DNA of 44,479 nt, from assembly GCA_023444445.1 (NCBI GenBank), contig JAEXMK010000178.1:1-44479 (forward strand), written 5' to 3'. The notes beneath the pieces are model-generated. The model did not search any database and was not told where the DNA came from. It was given only the letters and a program-made list of their open reading frames with translations. This document shows, piece by piece, positions 27,466 to 34,990 of this stretch (positions within the stretch are counted from its first letter, which is position 1; each line of letters begins with the position of its first letter). This DNA is from Pseudomonadota bacterium. GTDB taxonomy: Bacteria > Pseudomonadota > Alphaproteobacteria > Rhizobiales > Rhizobiaceae. A program made the position numbers and the translations under genes.

Positions 27466-29403
27466 TCATTGTCCGACCCTATTGTCGGCCAGCATGATTT
27501 CTCCAGTTGCCACCGCCGGCGGCGGCGCAACGACAGGTTCCGCCTGCATGTCCTGCGGTGCCCGCAATCCCGGCAGGGCGATGCGCAGTTTCAGCCGTAC
27601 AGACCTTGCGCCTTCCACGCCCGCACCGGCGACCGTGAACCGCGTTTCGGTAAAACTGACATAGGGCTGCCCGTGCGACAGGGCTTCCAGCCCACCGATC
27701 GCATGGGAGCTAAGTTCGGCAGCACTCCCGGCCACCAGCAGCAGGGAACAGGTGGCGGCACTTGCGCCACCGCGCAGGGCCGGCAGCTTCGGCAAACCGT
27801 TTTCCATTGCATGGCGGATGAGCAGGAACACCGACAGGCTCGCATAGATCGCCACATTGATGGCGGCGAAGATGAAGAACCCCTCCGCGCCGTTTTCCCG
27901 AGGTGCCAGAACCATGGCAAGAAGGCTGAGTGCCGCGAGGACCATATATGGCGCGACAACCCGCAGCGGCAGCGGCGGTTTTGCCTGCGTGCCCTTGGGC
28001 GTGATGCGGAAATCGACGAAGTCACCACGGACCGTGTCCCGTATCGCTGCCAGCACACCCATCAGCGACCAGGGCCAGCGCAGGAACAGGAACACCATGG
28101 CTTCCCAGCTGAAAAGCTTCGCATTGTGTGGGCGGAATGCGCCCGTGGCTCGCCAGAAGAAGGCAAACACGATCATGATCAACGAAACCGGCAGGAAATG
28201 CGTCAGGAACGCCGGATAAGACGCGTTGACCAGAACATGGCCTCGCACCAGCGCAACGGCCGGAAGCACGAACATCAATGCCATAAAGCCGGAAAACAAC
28301 GGATACCACAGTTGCGAAAACAGGAATTGGAACTTCAGCCGTGGGGTTAGCTTCGGCACGTATTGCCGCGAATATTGCAGCAGAATGGTCATCAGGCTGC
28401 GCGACCACTGGAATTCCTGCACGATGAGATCGGCAAAGGTCACGGGCCCGTCGCCGTGGGCGATGGCGTTGACGGCATGGATGCCGCGCCAACCCCCGGC
28501 ATTCATCAGCAGCGTGGTGGAATGATCCTCGGCAAGCTCCGGCCCGAGGCCACCGACCTCGCGTAGGGCCTTCGTGCGCACGGCATAATGCGAGCCGATG
28601 CAAAGCGGTGCCCAGCCATTATTGTAACCGAGCTGCAGCGCACCATGCAGGCTTGCTTCGGCATAGAGCCTGCCGCGCGCCGCCCAGCTCTGGTCAGCAT
28701 TGGCATCGCAAATACTCGGGGCTGAGACATATCCAACTGCCGGATTGGCAAAGGGACGCATGATCTCGCGCAGATAATCCGGTTCGGGCACATGATCGGC
28801 ATCGAACTGGGCGACGAAATCATAACGCTCGTAACCATAGTGATCATAGAAATAGGCGAGATTGCCCTCCTTGCAGCGTGTGCGCCGCGGCCAGGTCTTG
28901 CGGTGATAGTCCGCCACGCCCTGTCGGGTCGAAACGAAAACGCCGTGCGCCCCACACCATTTCAGTGTGTGTGCATCCGGGGCCTCATCGGCCAGCCAGA
29001 CGTCGAACTCCAGTCCCTTCTGCTCCAGCATGGCCAGCAGCGTCTTTTCCACCACTGCAAATGGTTCCGACGGCGCCTTGGTCACAACCATCGCCACCCT
29101 GCCCTGCGGCAGCGGAGAATGCGGATCAACTATCTTCGCATTCAAAAAAATGAAGATGAAATAGGAAGGCAGAATCGTGATCCACGCGAGCGTTATCGTG
29201 ACGACCGTGTAATAGGGCCAGTCGATGACGCGATCACGATCGAGCCACCAGATCCAGAACCAGGCGAGTGTCACCAGCCAGCCGCCAATACCAAGACGAT
29301 AGGCCAAACGGTTCCAGCCACTGAAAACAGGCAGCATCCGCAGGTCGCCGGTCGTCGAGATCGCGCGGGCCGATGGAACGGAGGGCCTCGAGCGCGTCTT
29401 CAT
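27466..29403 (-). CDS. processive-type membrane glycosyltransferase, GT2 (cellulose-synthase-like)
   Basis: A 645-residue inner-membrane GT2 protein. Two N-terminal helices (WLVTLAWFWIWWL and TLAWITILPSYFIFIFL) precede the catalytic domain with ADE (138-140), DADH (201-204) and AED (291-293). The loop that is QxxRW in cellulose synthase reads QEFQW (329-333). At least four C-terminal helices follow, then a soluble C-terminal region with no PilZ domain. Its start overlaps the epimerase stop by ATGA. The S. meliloti uxs/uxe operon also carries a GT2 gene. The product is probably a polysaccharide containing xylose, arabinose or galactose, but the linkage cannot be predicted. Confidence 0.82.
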   Translation of the reverse strand: MKTRSRPSVPSARAISTTGDLRMLPVFSGWNRLAYRLGIGGWLVTLAWFWIWWLDRDRVIDWPYYTVVTITLAWITILPSYFIFIFLNAKIVDPHSPLPQGRVAMVVTKAPSEPFAVVEKTLLAMLEQKGLEFDVWLADEAPDAHTLKWCGAHGVFVSTRQGVADYHRKTWPRRTRCKEGNLAYFYDHYGYERYDFVAQFDADHVPEPDYLREIMRPFANPAVGYVSAPSICDANADQSWAARGRLYAEASLHGALQLGYNNGWAPLCIGSHYAVRTKALREVGGLGPELAEDHSTTLLMNAGGWRGIHAVNAIAHGDGPVTFADLIVQEFQWSRSLMTILLQYSRQYVPKLTPRLKFQFLFSQLWYPLFSGFMALMFVLPAVALVRGHVLVNASYPAFLTHFLPVSLIMIVFAFFWRATGAFRPHNAKLFSWEAMVFLFLRWPWSLMGVLAAIRDTVRGDFVDFRITPKGTQAKPPLPLRVVAPYMVLAALSLLAMVLAPRENGAEGFFIFAAINVAIYASLSVFLLIRHAMENGLPKLPALRGGASAATCSLLLVAGSAAELSSHAIGGLEALSHGQPYVSFTETRFTVAGAGVEGARSVRLKLRIALPGLRAPQDMQAEPVVAPPPAVATGEIMLADNRVGQ

Positions 29404-30380
29404 GACCGCACCTCCAGCCCGAAACCGGGACCGGCCGTACGGATGATGGTGTCGATATCCGAACGCTTCGGGGTGAAGCCCAGCGTCTCTTCCGCGCGTC
29501 TTATGTCGGCAAAGAGCGCGGGCGGATCGCCGGCGCGCCTTGCGCCGAAATGTACCGGCACTTCCTGTCCGGTCACCCGATGGATCGCCCTGATGATATC
29601 GCCGACCGATGTGCCGTGACCGGAGCCGAGATTGACACGCAGCGTCTCGCCGCCATCGACAAGATAATTGACAGCGGCCACATGAGCATCGGCGAGATCA
29701 CTGACATGGATATAGTCGCGAATGCAGGTGCCGTCGCTGGTGTCGTAATCCGCGCCGAAAACATCGAGTTGGGGCAACCGTGCGGCGGCCGCCATCAGCG
29801 CGCGCGGGATAAGATGGGTCTCCGGTTCATGGCGTTCGTAAAGCTCGCCGTCAGGATCTGCACCCGCTGCATTGAAATAACGCAGCGCCACGAAACGCAT
29901 ACCGTAAGCGGCGGCATAATCCTCCAGGGCCATTTCGAAGATCAGCTTGGTGCGCCCGTAAGGATTGACCGGCATTTGCGCCGTTTCCTCCCGGATAGGT
30001 AATTGCGGCGGCACGCCATAGGTGGCGCAGCTGGAGGAAAACACCAGCCCGATATTCTGGTCAAGACAGGCATCCAGCAGCGAAAGGCTGCCGCCGACAT
30101 TGTTGCGATAATATTTGCGCGGATCCTCGACGGATTCGCCGACATAGGCGTTGGCCGCACAATGGATGACGAAGGCCGGCGAGAACTCCTTCAGCGTGGC
30201 TTTCAAAAGGCCGCGATCCAGAATGTCGCCCTCTATGAAGGGACCCCAGCGAACCGAATCCGCGTGACCCGTCGAGAGATTGTCGTAAGCGATGGGCTTG
30301 AAGCCGGATTGGGCCAGCGCCTTGCAGATGTGGCTGCCTATGAATCCGGCCCCGCCCGTGACGAGGATTGCGCGGGGCAT
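29400..30380 (-). CDS. UDP-sugar 4-epimerase (UDP-xylose/UDP-glucose type)
   Basis: A 326-residue extended SDR enzyme of the GalE family. It has the NAD motif ILVTGGAGFIGSHI, the serine motif SSSCATYGVP and the catalytic YGRTK, with FNAAGADPDGELYE and the C-terminal RRAGDPPALFAD typical of GalE/ExoB. It interconverts UDP-glucose and UDP-galactose and/or UDP-xylose and UDP-arabinose. In S. meliloti the enzyme encoded next to uxs1 (Uxe1) acts on UDP-xylose, and bifunctional enzymes are known. The gene directly follows the UDP-xylose synthase (start one base after that stop), which favours UDP-xylose 4-epimerase activity here. An exoB role for succinoglycan is the alternative. Confidence 0.85.
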   Translation of the reverse strand: MPRAILVTGGAGFIGSHICKALAQSGFKPIAYDNLSTGHADSVRWGPFIEGDILDRGLLKATLKEFSPAFVIHCAANAYVGESVEDPRKYYRNNVGGSLSLLDACLDQNIGLVFSSSCATYGVPPQLPIREETAQMPVNPYGRTKLIFEMALEDYAAAYGMRFVALRYFNAAGADPDGELYERHEPETHLIPRALMAAAARLPQLDVFGADYDTSDGTCIRDYIHVSDLADAHVAAVNYLVDGGETLRVNLGSGHGTSVGDIIRAIHRVTGQEVPVHFGARRAGDPPALFADIRRAEETLGFTPKRSDIDTIIRTAGPGFGLEVRS

Positions 30381-30381
30381 A

Positions 30382-31404
30382 TCATACGGCCTCCGCCACT
30401 TTCCTGCCGGCCAGCAGCGCATCGAAATAGGCGATGGTTCTTTCCAGGCCGGTTTCGAGCGGTACACGCGGCTGCCATCTCAGCAGCTCGTTTGCCCGCG
30501 AAATGTCGGGGCGACGCTGCTGCGGATCATCGATCGCGGCAGGCAGATGGATGATCCGCGACCGCGAACCCGTCATGCGGATGACGATATCGGCCAGCTG
30601 CCGCACCGGAATTTCTGCAGGATTGCCGAGATTGATCGGCCCGGTGCAATCTTTCGGTTTGGCCGAGAAGCGCAGGAAACCGTCGATCAGGTCGTCGACA
30701 TAGCAGAAGGAGCGAGTCTGACTGCCATCGCCGTAAATGGTGATGTCGTCGCCCTTCAGCGCCTGGACGATGAAGTTCGAAACCACACGTCCATCATCGG
30801 GACGCATGCGCGGCCCATAGGTGTTGAAGATGCGCCCCACCTTGATATCGACGTCGTAGCAACGGTGATAATCAAAAAACAATGTTTCGGCGCTGCGTTT
30901 CCCCTCATCGTAACAAGCTCGCGGCCCGATTGTATTTACATTGCCGAAATAGGTTTCCGGCTGCGGATTGACATGGGGATCGCCATAGACTTCCGATGTC
31001 GAGGACTGCACGACGGTTGCACCGTATCTGCGCGCCACCTCCAGCACATTGACCGCGCCGAGCACATTGGTGAGAAGCGTACCGACGGGGTCGCGCTGAT
31101 AGTCGGGCGGTGACGCCGGCGAGGCGAAGTTGAAAATCAGCGAGACATCGATGTCATAGGGCTTGCGCACGTCGTGCTCAACCAGCAAAAACCGCTTATT
31201 GTCCCGTAAATGGGCGACATTCGCCGTGCGGCCCGTCGAAAGATCATCGAGACAGATCACCTCGTGGCCGCTGCTCAGCAGACGCTCGCAAAGATGGGAT
31301 CCAAGGAAACCAGCCCCACCATTAACAAGAACGCGTTGCCCAGGTTTCCATTCTGAATAGATGGTAACACCGTTGTCATGATCGTTGGGAACGAAATTAC
31401 GCAT
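30382..31404 (-). CDS. uxs: UDP-glucuronate decarboxylase (UDP-xylose synthase)
   Basis: A 340-residue extended SDR enzyme that converts UDP-glucuronate to UDP-xylose and CO2. It has [19 protein letters not shown], the UXS-specific [31 protein letters not shown], the catalytic YDEGK in [40 protein letters not shown] and [11 protein letters not shown]. These diagnostic strings separate it from dTDP-glucose dehydratases. The start at 31404 is chosen because GGGGAG lies nine bases upstream; an ATG at 31413 is too close to that site. It is the first gene of a five-gene operon (uxs, epimerase, GT2, DUF995, GH26-like), comparable to the S. meliloti uxs1 operon. Confidence 0.9.
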   Translation of the reverse strand: MRNFVPNDHDNGVTIYSEWKPGQRVLVNGGAGFLGSHLCERLLSSGHEVICLDDLSTGRTANVAHLRDNKRFLLVEHDVRKPYDIDVSLIFNFASPASPPDYQRDPVGTLLTNVLGAVNVLEVARRYGATVVQSSTSEVYGDPHVNPQPETYFGNVNTIGPRACYDEGKRSAETLFFDYHRCYDVDIKVGRIFNTYGPRMRPDDGRVVSNFIVQALKGDDITIYGDGSQTRSFCYVDDLIDGFLRFSAKPKDCTGPINLGNPAEIPVRQLADIVIRMTGSRSRIIHLPAAIDDPQQRRPDISRANELLRWQPRVPLETGLERTIAYFDALLAGRKVAEAV

Positions 31405-31797
31405 AACACACATCTCCCCACGCTGAATCAGCACAACCGATTCAACTACGCTGAATTAAACTCCCGATTTCATGCTATTCGAATATCATTCCTCGATTTT
31501 TTCTTCTTCCTGAGGTTTTAATATTCACATTCGATAAATTTCCACTTTCATGATAGGCACAGCAAAAAACAGGTCAACTTCATTTTATCGAAATATTACA
31601 ATTGATTACCCAAAATTACTCAAATTAGCCCCTTGCTTTAATACTTTTTAACTATGCCTCCATTATGCCTTTCTTATTGAGCATGTGCGCAAGCTTCGCT
31701 CAACCAGTCGGGGCTATCCTGGTTTTGTAAGGCTCGGTCCACCGGGGACAAAACCGCCCGGCGAGATGCGACATACAGTCGATTTCAGGGGACACAC
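31405..31797. promoter_or_regulatory. AT-rich divergent control region of the uxs operon
   Basis: A 393-base gap between the uxs operon and the small exported protein gene. It is markedly AT-rich from about 31440 to 31680, unlike the GC-rich genes around it, and presumably holds both promoters. AT-rich leaders of this kind in rhizobial polysaccharide genes are often bound by MucR/Ros-type zinc-finger regulators, but I cannot point to a defined site. I see no gene in it. Confidence 0.45.
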
Positions 31798-32148
31798 ATG
31801 ATGAATTACATGCCTTATTCCCATAGCGGCAAAGCAGCCCGCCATTGTCGCTTCGCGCTTGTTGCCGCAGCGCTTGCGACATTCACTTTCGCGACGGCCT
31901 CATGTTCCGTTGTCGAAGACGTCGTTCTTATCAAGACCGCGTCTGCTGATGCCACAACGATCAAGAGCCGGGTTGCTCCGGCGAAGGCGTCCTACGGTTA
32001 TCAAAAAACGGGCAATGCTGCCGTTACGCTTGTTGCCGATGCTTCCGATACACCTGCCGTATCACGACATTCCTATTTCGGTTCTTCTCCCTATATCTGC
32101 TCGCCGAGCGGATTCGGGCAGAAATCCCGCTGCTTCCTGAGGCCTTGA
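31798..32148 (+). CDS. small exported protein with conserved C-terminal Cys motif
   Basis: A 116-residue protein with an N-terminal signal (HCRFALVAAALATFTFATASC). The cysteine at the end of the signal is preceded by TAS, not a good lipobox, so lipidation is uncertain. The middle is Ala/Val/Thr-rich. The C-terminus SSPYICSPSGFGQKSRC, followed by FLRP, resembles the end of many small rhizobial secreted proteins, with two cysteines that could form a disulphide. Function unknown. AGGGG lies ahead of the ATG. It sits between the uxs operon and the LuxR gene and converges on the latter (59 bases between stops). Confidence 0.7.
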   Translation: MMNYMPYSHSGKAARHCRFALVAAALATFTFATASCSVVEDVVLIKTASADATTIKSRVAPAKASYGYQKTGNAAVTLVADASDTPAVSRHSYFGSSPYICSPSGFGQKSRCFLRP

Positions 32149-32207
32149 GCCTCGGGCAGAAATCCTGGAGGCAACTGGCGTCCAGCCGGCCGAGGCCCGC
32201 CTGACCC

Positions 32208-32978
32208 TCAGTTCTTCCAGCCGGAGGAGGTTGCGTCTTCGTCCTTGTGGAAGAAGCGCGATGCTGCCTCCGTGCGGTTGCGTACGTTCATTTTCTTATA
32301 GATGTTGCGAACGTGAACCTTGACCGTGTTCTCGGACAGGTGCAGCCGATCAGCAATGATCTTGTTCTGCGTGCCCTTGCACAAAAGGTCGAGGATCTGC
32401 ACCTCGCGTGTCGTCAGCGCCGCCATTTCGCTCTTGCTTGCAGCAAGGGCGTCGGCACGGTTGGCGATTACGGCGTTGTTTTGAACGCCCTTGCCGCTGA
32501 CGGGCGGCGAATAAGGCGTGAGTTTGCCGAGAAGAGCGGCGGGAAAATGCTCTCCCCCCTTCATAAGCAGATCGACCGCGGCCATGAAGACATCGAGCCG
32601 CAGATTGAGCGGCAGCACGCCGTCGATGACGCGCATTCCCACCAGCCGCTTCAGCGGCTCCTCGAATTTATCGACGGTCTCTACGACAAGCGCAATCGGC
32701 GCATCGGGATGCTTTTCCCTGACTTGCGAGAGAACGGCGTGAAGCCGTTCTCCAGACATCCGGTAAGGCAAGACCAGACGAACATTATTACCGTAATCAT
32801 CGTCGATCTCTGCCGATGACTTTATGCTCACCACTGCGAACGTGGGGAACTTTTTGCCCAACGCCTCCGTGAGGCACTCGGAAAATAGATCCGGGTCCGC
32901 TATGATCAATAAAGTTCCATTTATAGGAGCAACGGCATTTTTTTGTTTGGCTGCATAATCTGACGTTCCCATGAACAT
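32208..32978 (-). CDS. LuxR/CsgD-type regulator with degenerate receiver domain
   Basis: A 256-residue transcription factor. Its C-terminal domain (about 190-250) is a clear LuxR-type helix-turn-helix: LTTREVQILDLLCKGTQNK, then IADRLHLSENTVKVHVRNIYKKM. The N-terminal domain has the strand/helix pattern of a receiver (LLIIADPDLFSECL, then VRLVLPYRMS, then IALVVETVDKF), but the position expected for the phospho-acceptor aspartate reads LPYR, so control by phosphorylation is unlikely. The architecture resembles CsgD/VpsT biofilm regulators. The start at 32978 has AGGGAGG five bases upstream; an ATG two codons in is less well spaced. It lies between the uxs operon and the type I secretion operon and may control either. 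Confidence 0.82.
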   Translation of the reverse strand: MFMGTSDYAAKQKNAVAPINGTLLIIADPDLFSECLTEALGKKFPTFAVVSIKSSAEIDDDYGNNVRLVLPYRMSGERLHAVLSQVREKHPDAPIALVVETVDKFEEPLKRLVGMRVIDGVLPLNLRLDVFMAAVDLLMKGGEHFPAALLGKLTPYSPPVSGKGVQNNAVIANRADALAASKSEMAALTTREVQILDLLCKGTQNKIIADRLHLSENTVKVHVRNIYKKMNVRNRTEAASRFFHKDEDATSSGWKN

Positions 32979-33884
32979 TGACGCCTCCCTAAAGCGCTTA
33001 CGCATTACTTTCTTTTGGTTGTGCAGTCTGTCATTCGCCGGATCTCCCCTTTAAGTCTAGGGGTCTTTTCCCACCTCCGGCCATGTCAACTATCATTAAT
33101 TACCCGTTAATTAACGCAAGCTAATACGAAAAGCTGTGTAAATAAATGGCCCAAACGGGTTATTTTTTATAATTGACATACAAAATTGGTTACGAAGCGA
33201 TAGAATCGTTTGTTGGGTAAATGCTGCAAAAACAGACACATCGGAAAATCTTTTCCTCTGGTTTTGCGATCTGCCAAAATATAACTTTGAGTTGATATCC
33301 CTTGTCATAGCTGGTTGAGGAACAAAGCGCGACGCTGTTTCGTTTTGGGATTGCGTCTCCTTGGGGCCGCAATGATCTATGTTTTCGGGAAATGCGGCAT
33401 TCTCCTTCAAAACCGGCTTCCCCTGGCGAAAATCGGGGCCGATGGTCGGTCGCCGCGCCATTTACCAATATATTCCGCATTAGAATGCCAATGTGTTTAG
33501 CCCGAATTGATAGCTAGGAAGCTGAAATTTTCTGCGGCACAGTCTGACCGTCGCTCAACGGCGACTGATGAAAAGACTTTGCTGGCTTTAACGTGTGTTT
33601 GAAAACGCCGGTCCCTTTTCAAGAAACATGCAAGCAAAAAAAGACGAAGCCACCGCGTTCCCTGTTGGAGCGAGGAACGGATTTGTGCGCCTTTTTACCG
33701 AGTAGCGCACAAGGGCTGAATGACAAGAGCCCGGTCACGGGCCGATACCGAACCGCAGATGAAGTGTACCGAGTGCATCTGCAAAACATCAATCACTATG
33801 CGACCCGGAGCAAGCGCGATAAAATCCCATTTGAGATGAGAGGGATTTCGAAAGCTGCTCCGAGCTTTTTCGGAGGAAATCGAA
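32979..33884. promoter_or_regulatory. 906-base AT-rich intergenic region, LuxR gene / secretion operon
   Basis: No gene is supported here. Open frames exist on both strands (33111-33461 minus, 33593-33970 plus), but they have no family resemblance, poor ribosome-binding sites, and composition typical of non-coding AT-rich DNA. The region should contain the promoters of the LuxR-type gene (left) and of the type I secretion operon (right). It includes an inverted repeat at 33096-33114 and, at the right end, a structured leader at 33822-33889. An undetected small RNA is possible. Confidence 0.5.
33096..33114. repeat. AT-rich inverted repeat upstream of the LuxR gene
   Basis: TTAATTA (33096-33102) and TAATTAA (33108-33114) are perfect inverted copies around CCCGT. 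It lies about 120 bases upstream of the LuxR-type start codon and could be an operator for that gene. The binding protein is unknown. Confidence 0.45.
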
Positions 33885-33889
33885 ATGGG
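33822..33889 (+). promoter_or_regulatory. structured mRNA leader that can hide the ribosome-binding site and start codon
   Basis: The ribosome-binding site GGAGGA and the start ATG (33885) lie in 33870-33889, nearly all of which can pair with three upstream blocks: CTCCGA (33858-33863) with TCGGAG (33870-33875), GATTTC (33844-33849) with GAAATC (33876-33881), and CCCATTT (33826-33832) with AAATGGG (33883-33889). Two competing hairpins would release the site: AAATCCC/GGGATTT (33822-33828/33842-33848) and AAAGCT/AGCTTT (33851-33856/33863-33868). These pairings are seen directly. That they regulate translation is inference. Confidence 0.5.
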
Positions 33890-34850
33890 TTACAATCCAC
33901 AGCCTGCTGGCGACGACATCACCAAAATCGGCGCTCTTTCCGAGGGTTTTGCCAATACCTCGACCAATGACGCCAAGGTAGACGACAGCAATGTTGGCAC
34001 CGCAAACGGCGAAAACCGCAACAACGACAACAGCAACAACAGCACCAACACGGATGTCGATATCGACGCGAAGGTTGATGTTGCTGTTGGCAATGGCGAC
34101 AATCGCGACAACGACTATGACTGGAGCTATGACAGCAAGTCGTACAGCGACAACGACACGACCACCAAGACGAGCACGGAAACCAACACCAACATCAAAT
34201 CCGATTACGACTGGAGCTACGACAGCAAGTCGTACAGCGACAACGACACCAATGTGAAGACTGTCACGGATTCGGACAACAAGACCTTCACCTATTCCGA
34301 CAACGACACCTCTACCAAAGTGTCGACGACCACTGACAGCTTTAATTCCGCCGACAGTTACTACAAGTCGGATGACGACTTCGGCAACATCGCTGGCGTC
34401 AAGGATGTCGGCAACCTCGGCATCGCAGGCGGAGATCTCACCTTTAACCTGGGCGACGACTTCTCCTTCACTCTCGACGTCGACAATATCCTCAACTCCT
34501 CGCTGAATGGCGATGGCAATGACACCGGCTTCAGCCTGGTGCAGGCCAACCACTTGGCGGATCAGGATCAGGCCTACGACATCAAGATGCAGAACGGTGG
34601 CGCTGAAAACCACCTGAGCGCCAATGCCGGTGACGCCTATGGTGCCGAAGGTATGGACGGCAAGGGTTGGGACCTCAAGGCCGGCGACGATGTCACCAAT
34701 GCCAGCACGGCGGATGCATCTGCAATCCTTGCGAACTCCGGCTTCCATCTGGAACTCGTACAGGGCGCCAACATGCTCTCCAACGCTGTTGACGTCACGA
34801 TCACGGGCGGCAACTCGGATGTCTCCACTGTGGGTCAAGATCACTCCTGA
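33885..34850 (+). CDS. Asp/Asn-rich repeat protein, presumed type I secretion substrate
   Basis: A 321-residue, very acidic protein rich in Asp, Asn, Ser and Thr, with no cysteine and no signal peptide. Residues 30-160 are low-complexity and contain two identical copies of DYDWSYDSKSYSDNDT (77-92 and 107-122, 90 bases apart) plus a partial third (YSDNDTSTK, about 137-145). The second half is less repetitive (DFSFTLDVDNILNSS, GFSLVQANHLADQDQ). The C-terminus (GANMLSNAVDVTITGG, then NSDVSTVGQD) resembles repeats in the next gene's product. Lack of cysteine, acidity and location before an ABC exporter/HlyD pair suggest a secreted substrate. It lacks RTX nonapeptides. It may be a surface or matrix protein. 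I do not recognise a named family. Start supported by GGAGGA. Confidence 0.8.
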   Translation: MGYNPQPAGDDITKIGALSEGFANTSTNDAKVDDSNVGTANGENRNNDNSNNSTNTDVDIDAKVDVAVGNGDNRDNDYDWSYDSKSYSDNDTTTKTSTETNTNIKSDYDWSYDSKSYSDNDTNVKTVTDSDNKTFTYSDNDTSTKVSTTTDSFNSADSYYKSDDDFGNIAGVKDVGNLGIAGGDLTFNLGDDFSFTLDVDNILNSSLNGDGNDTGFSLVQANHLADQDQAYDIKMQNGGAENHLSANAGDAYGAEGMDGKGWDLKAGDDVTNASTADASAILANSGFHLELVQGANMLSNAVDVTITGGNSDVSTVGQDHS

Positions 34851-34872
34851 TCTCAACCTGACGACAAGAGCT

Positions 34873-34892
34873 GCACCGGCCTCCGCCGGTGC
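34873..34892 (+). terminator. strong hairpin after the Asp/Asn-rich gene
   Basis: GCACCGGC (34873-34880) and GCCGGTGC (34885-34892) form a perfect eight-base-pair stem with loop CTCC, 22 bases after the stop. Only short T runs follow (GGTTT, GGTTT), so it is more likely a partial terminator or a 3'-end stabiliser that gives more of the first message than the rest of the operon. Confidence 0.55.
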
Positions 34893-34928
34893 GGTTTGCG
34901 GTTTAATGGACCGGGTCGGGCAAACGAA

Positions 34929-34983
34929 GCGCCGCTTTAACGGCGCGCGCCTCTCCCGTCGCTGCCGCGATGATCAGGGAGGG
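34929..34983 (+). promoter_or_regulatory. two further hairpins before the 673-residue protein gene, one covering its ribosome-binding site
   Basis: GCGCCG (34929-34934) pairs with CGGCGC (34941-34946). CTCTCCC (34951-34957) can pair with GGGAGGG (34977-34983), which is the ribosome-binding site of the gene starting at 34991 (seven pairs, one G-U), with an inner TCGC/GCGA stem. Pairing is seen; a regulatory role is inference. Confidence 0.4.
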
Positions 34984-34990
34984 ACGCCCA

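Noticed and set aside
32208..32978. VpsT-type cyclic di-GMP binding by the LuxR-type regulator
   Set aside because: The W[FLM][TS]R motif is not present; the only tryptophan is near the C-terminus.
33111..33461. A 116-codon minus-strand frame in the AT-rich gap
   Set aside because: Composition and lack of a ribosome-binding site fit non-coding DNA; no family resemblance.
33593..33970. A 125-codon plus-strand frame starting in the intergenic region
   Set aside because: Overlaps the supported gene at 33885 in another frame, has no good ribosome-binding site and no recognisable sequence.
33789..34856. A 355-codon minus-strand frame opposite the Asp/Asn-rich gene
   Set aside because: Its Val/Ile/Gly-rich repeats are the reverse complement of the Asp/Asn codons. 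The plus strand has a strong GGAGGA site, an operon context and a peptide repeat kept through synonymous changes.
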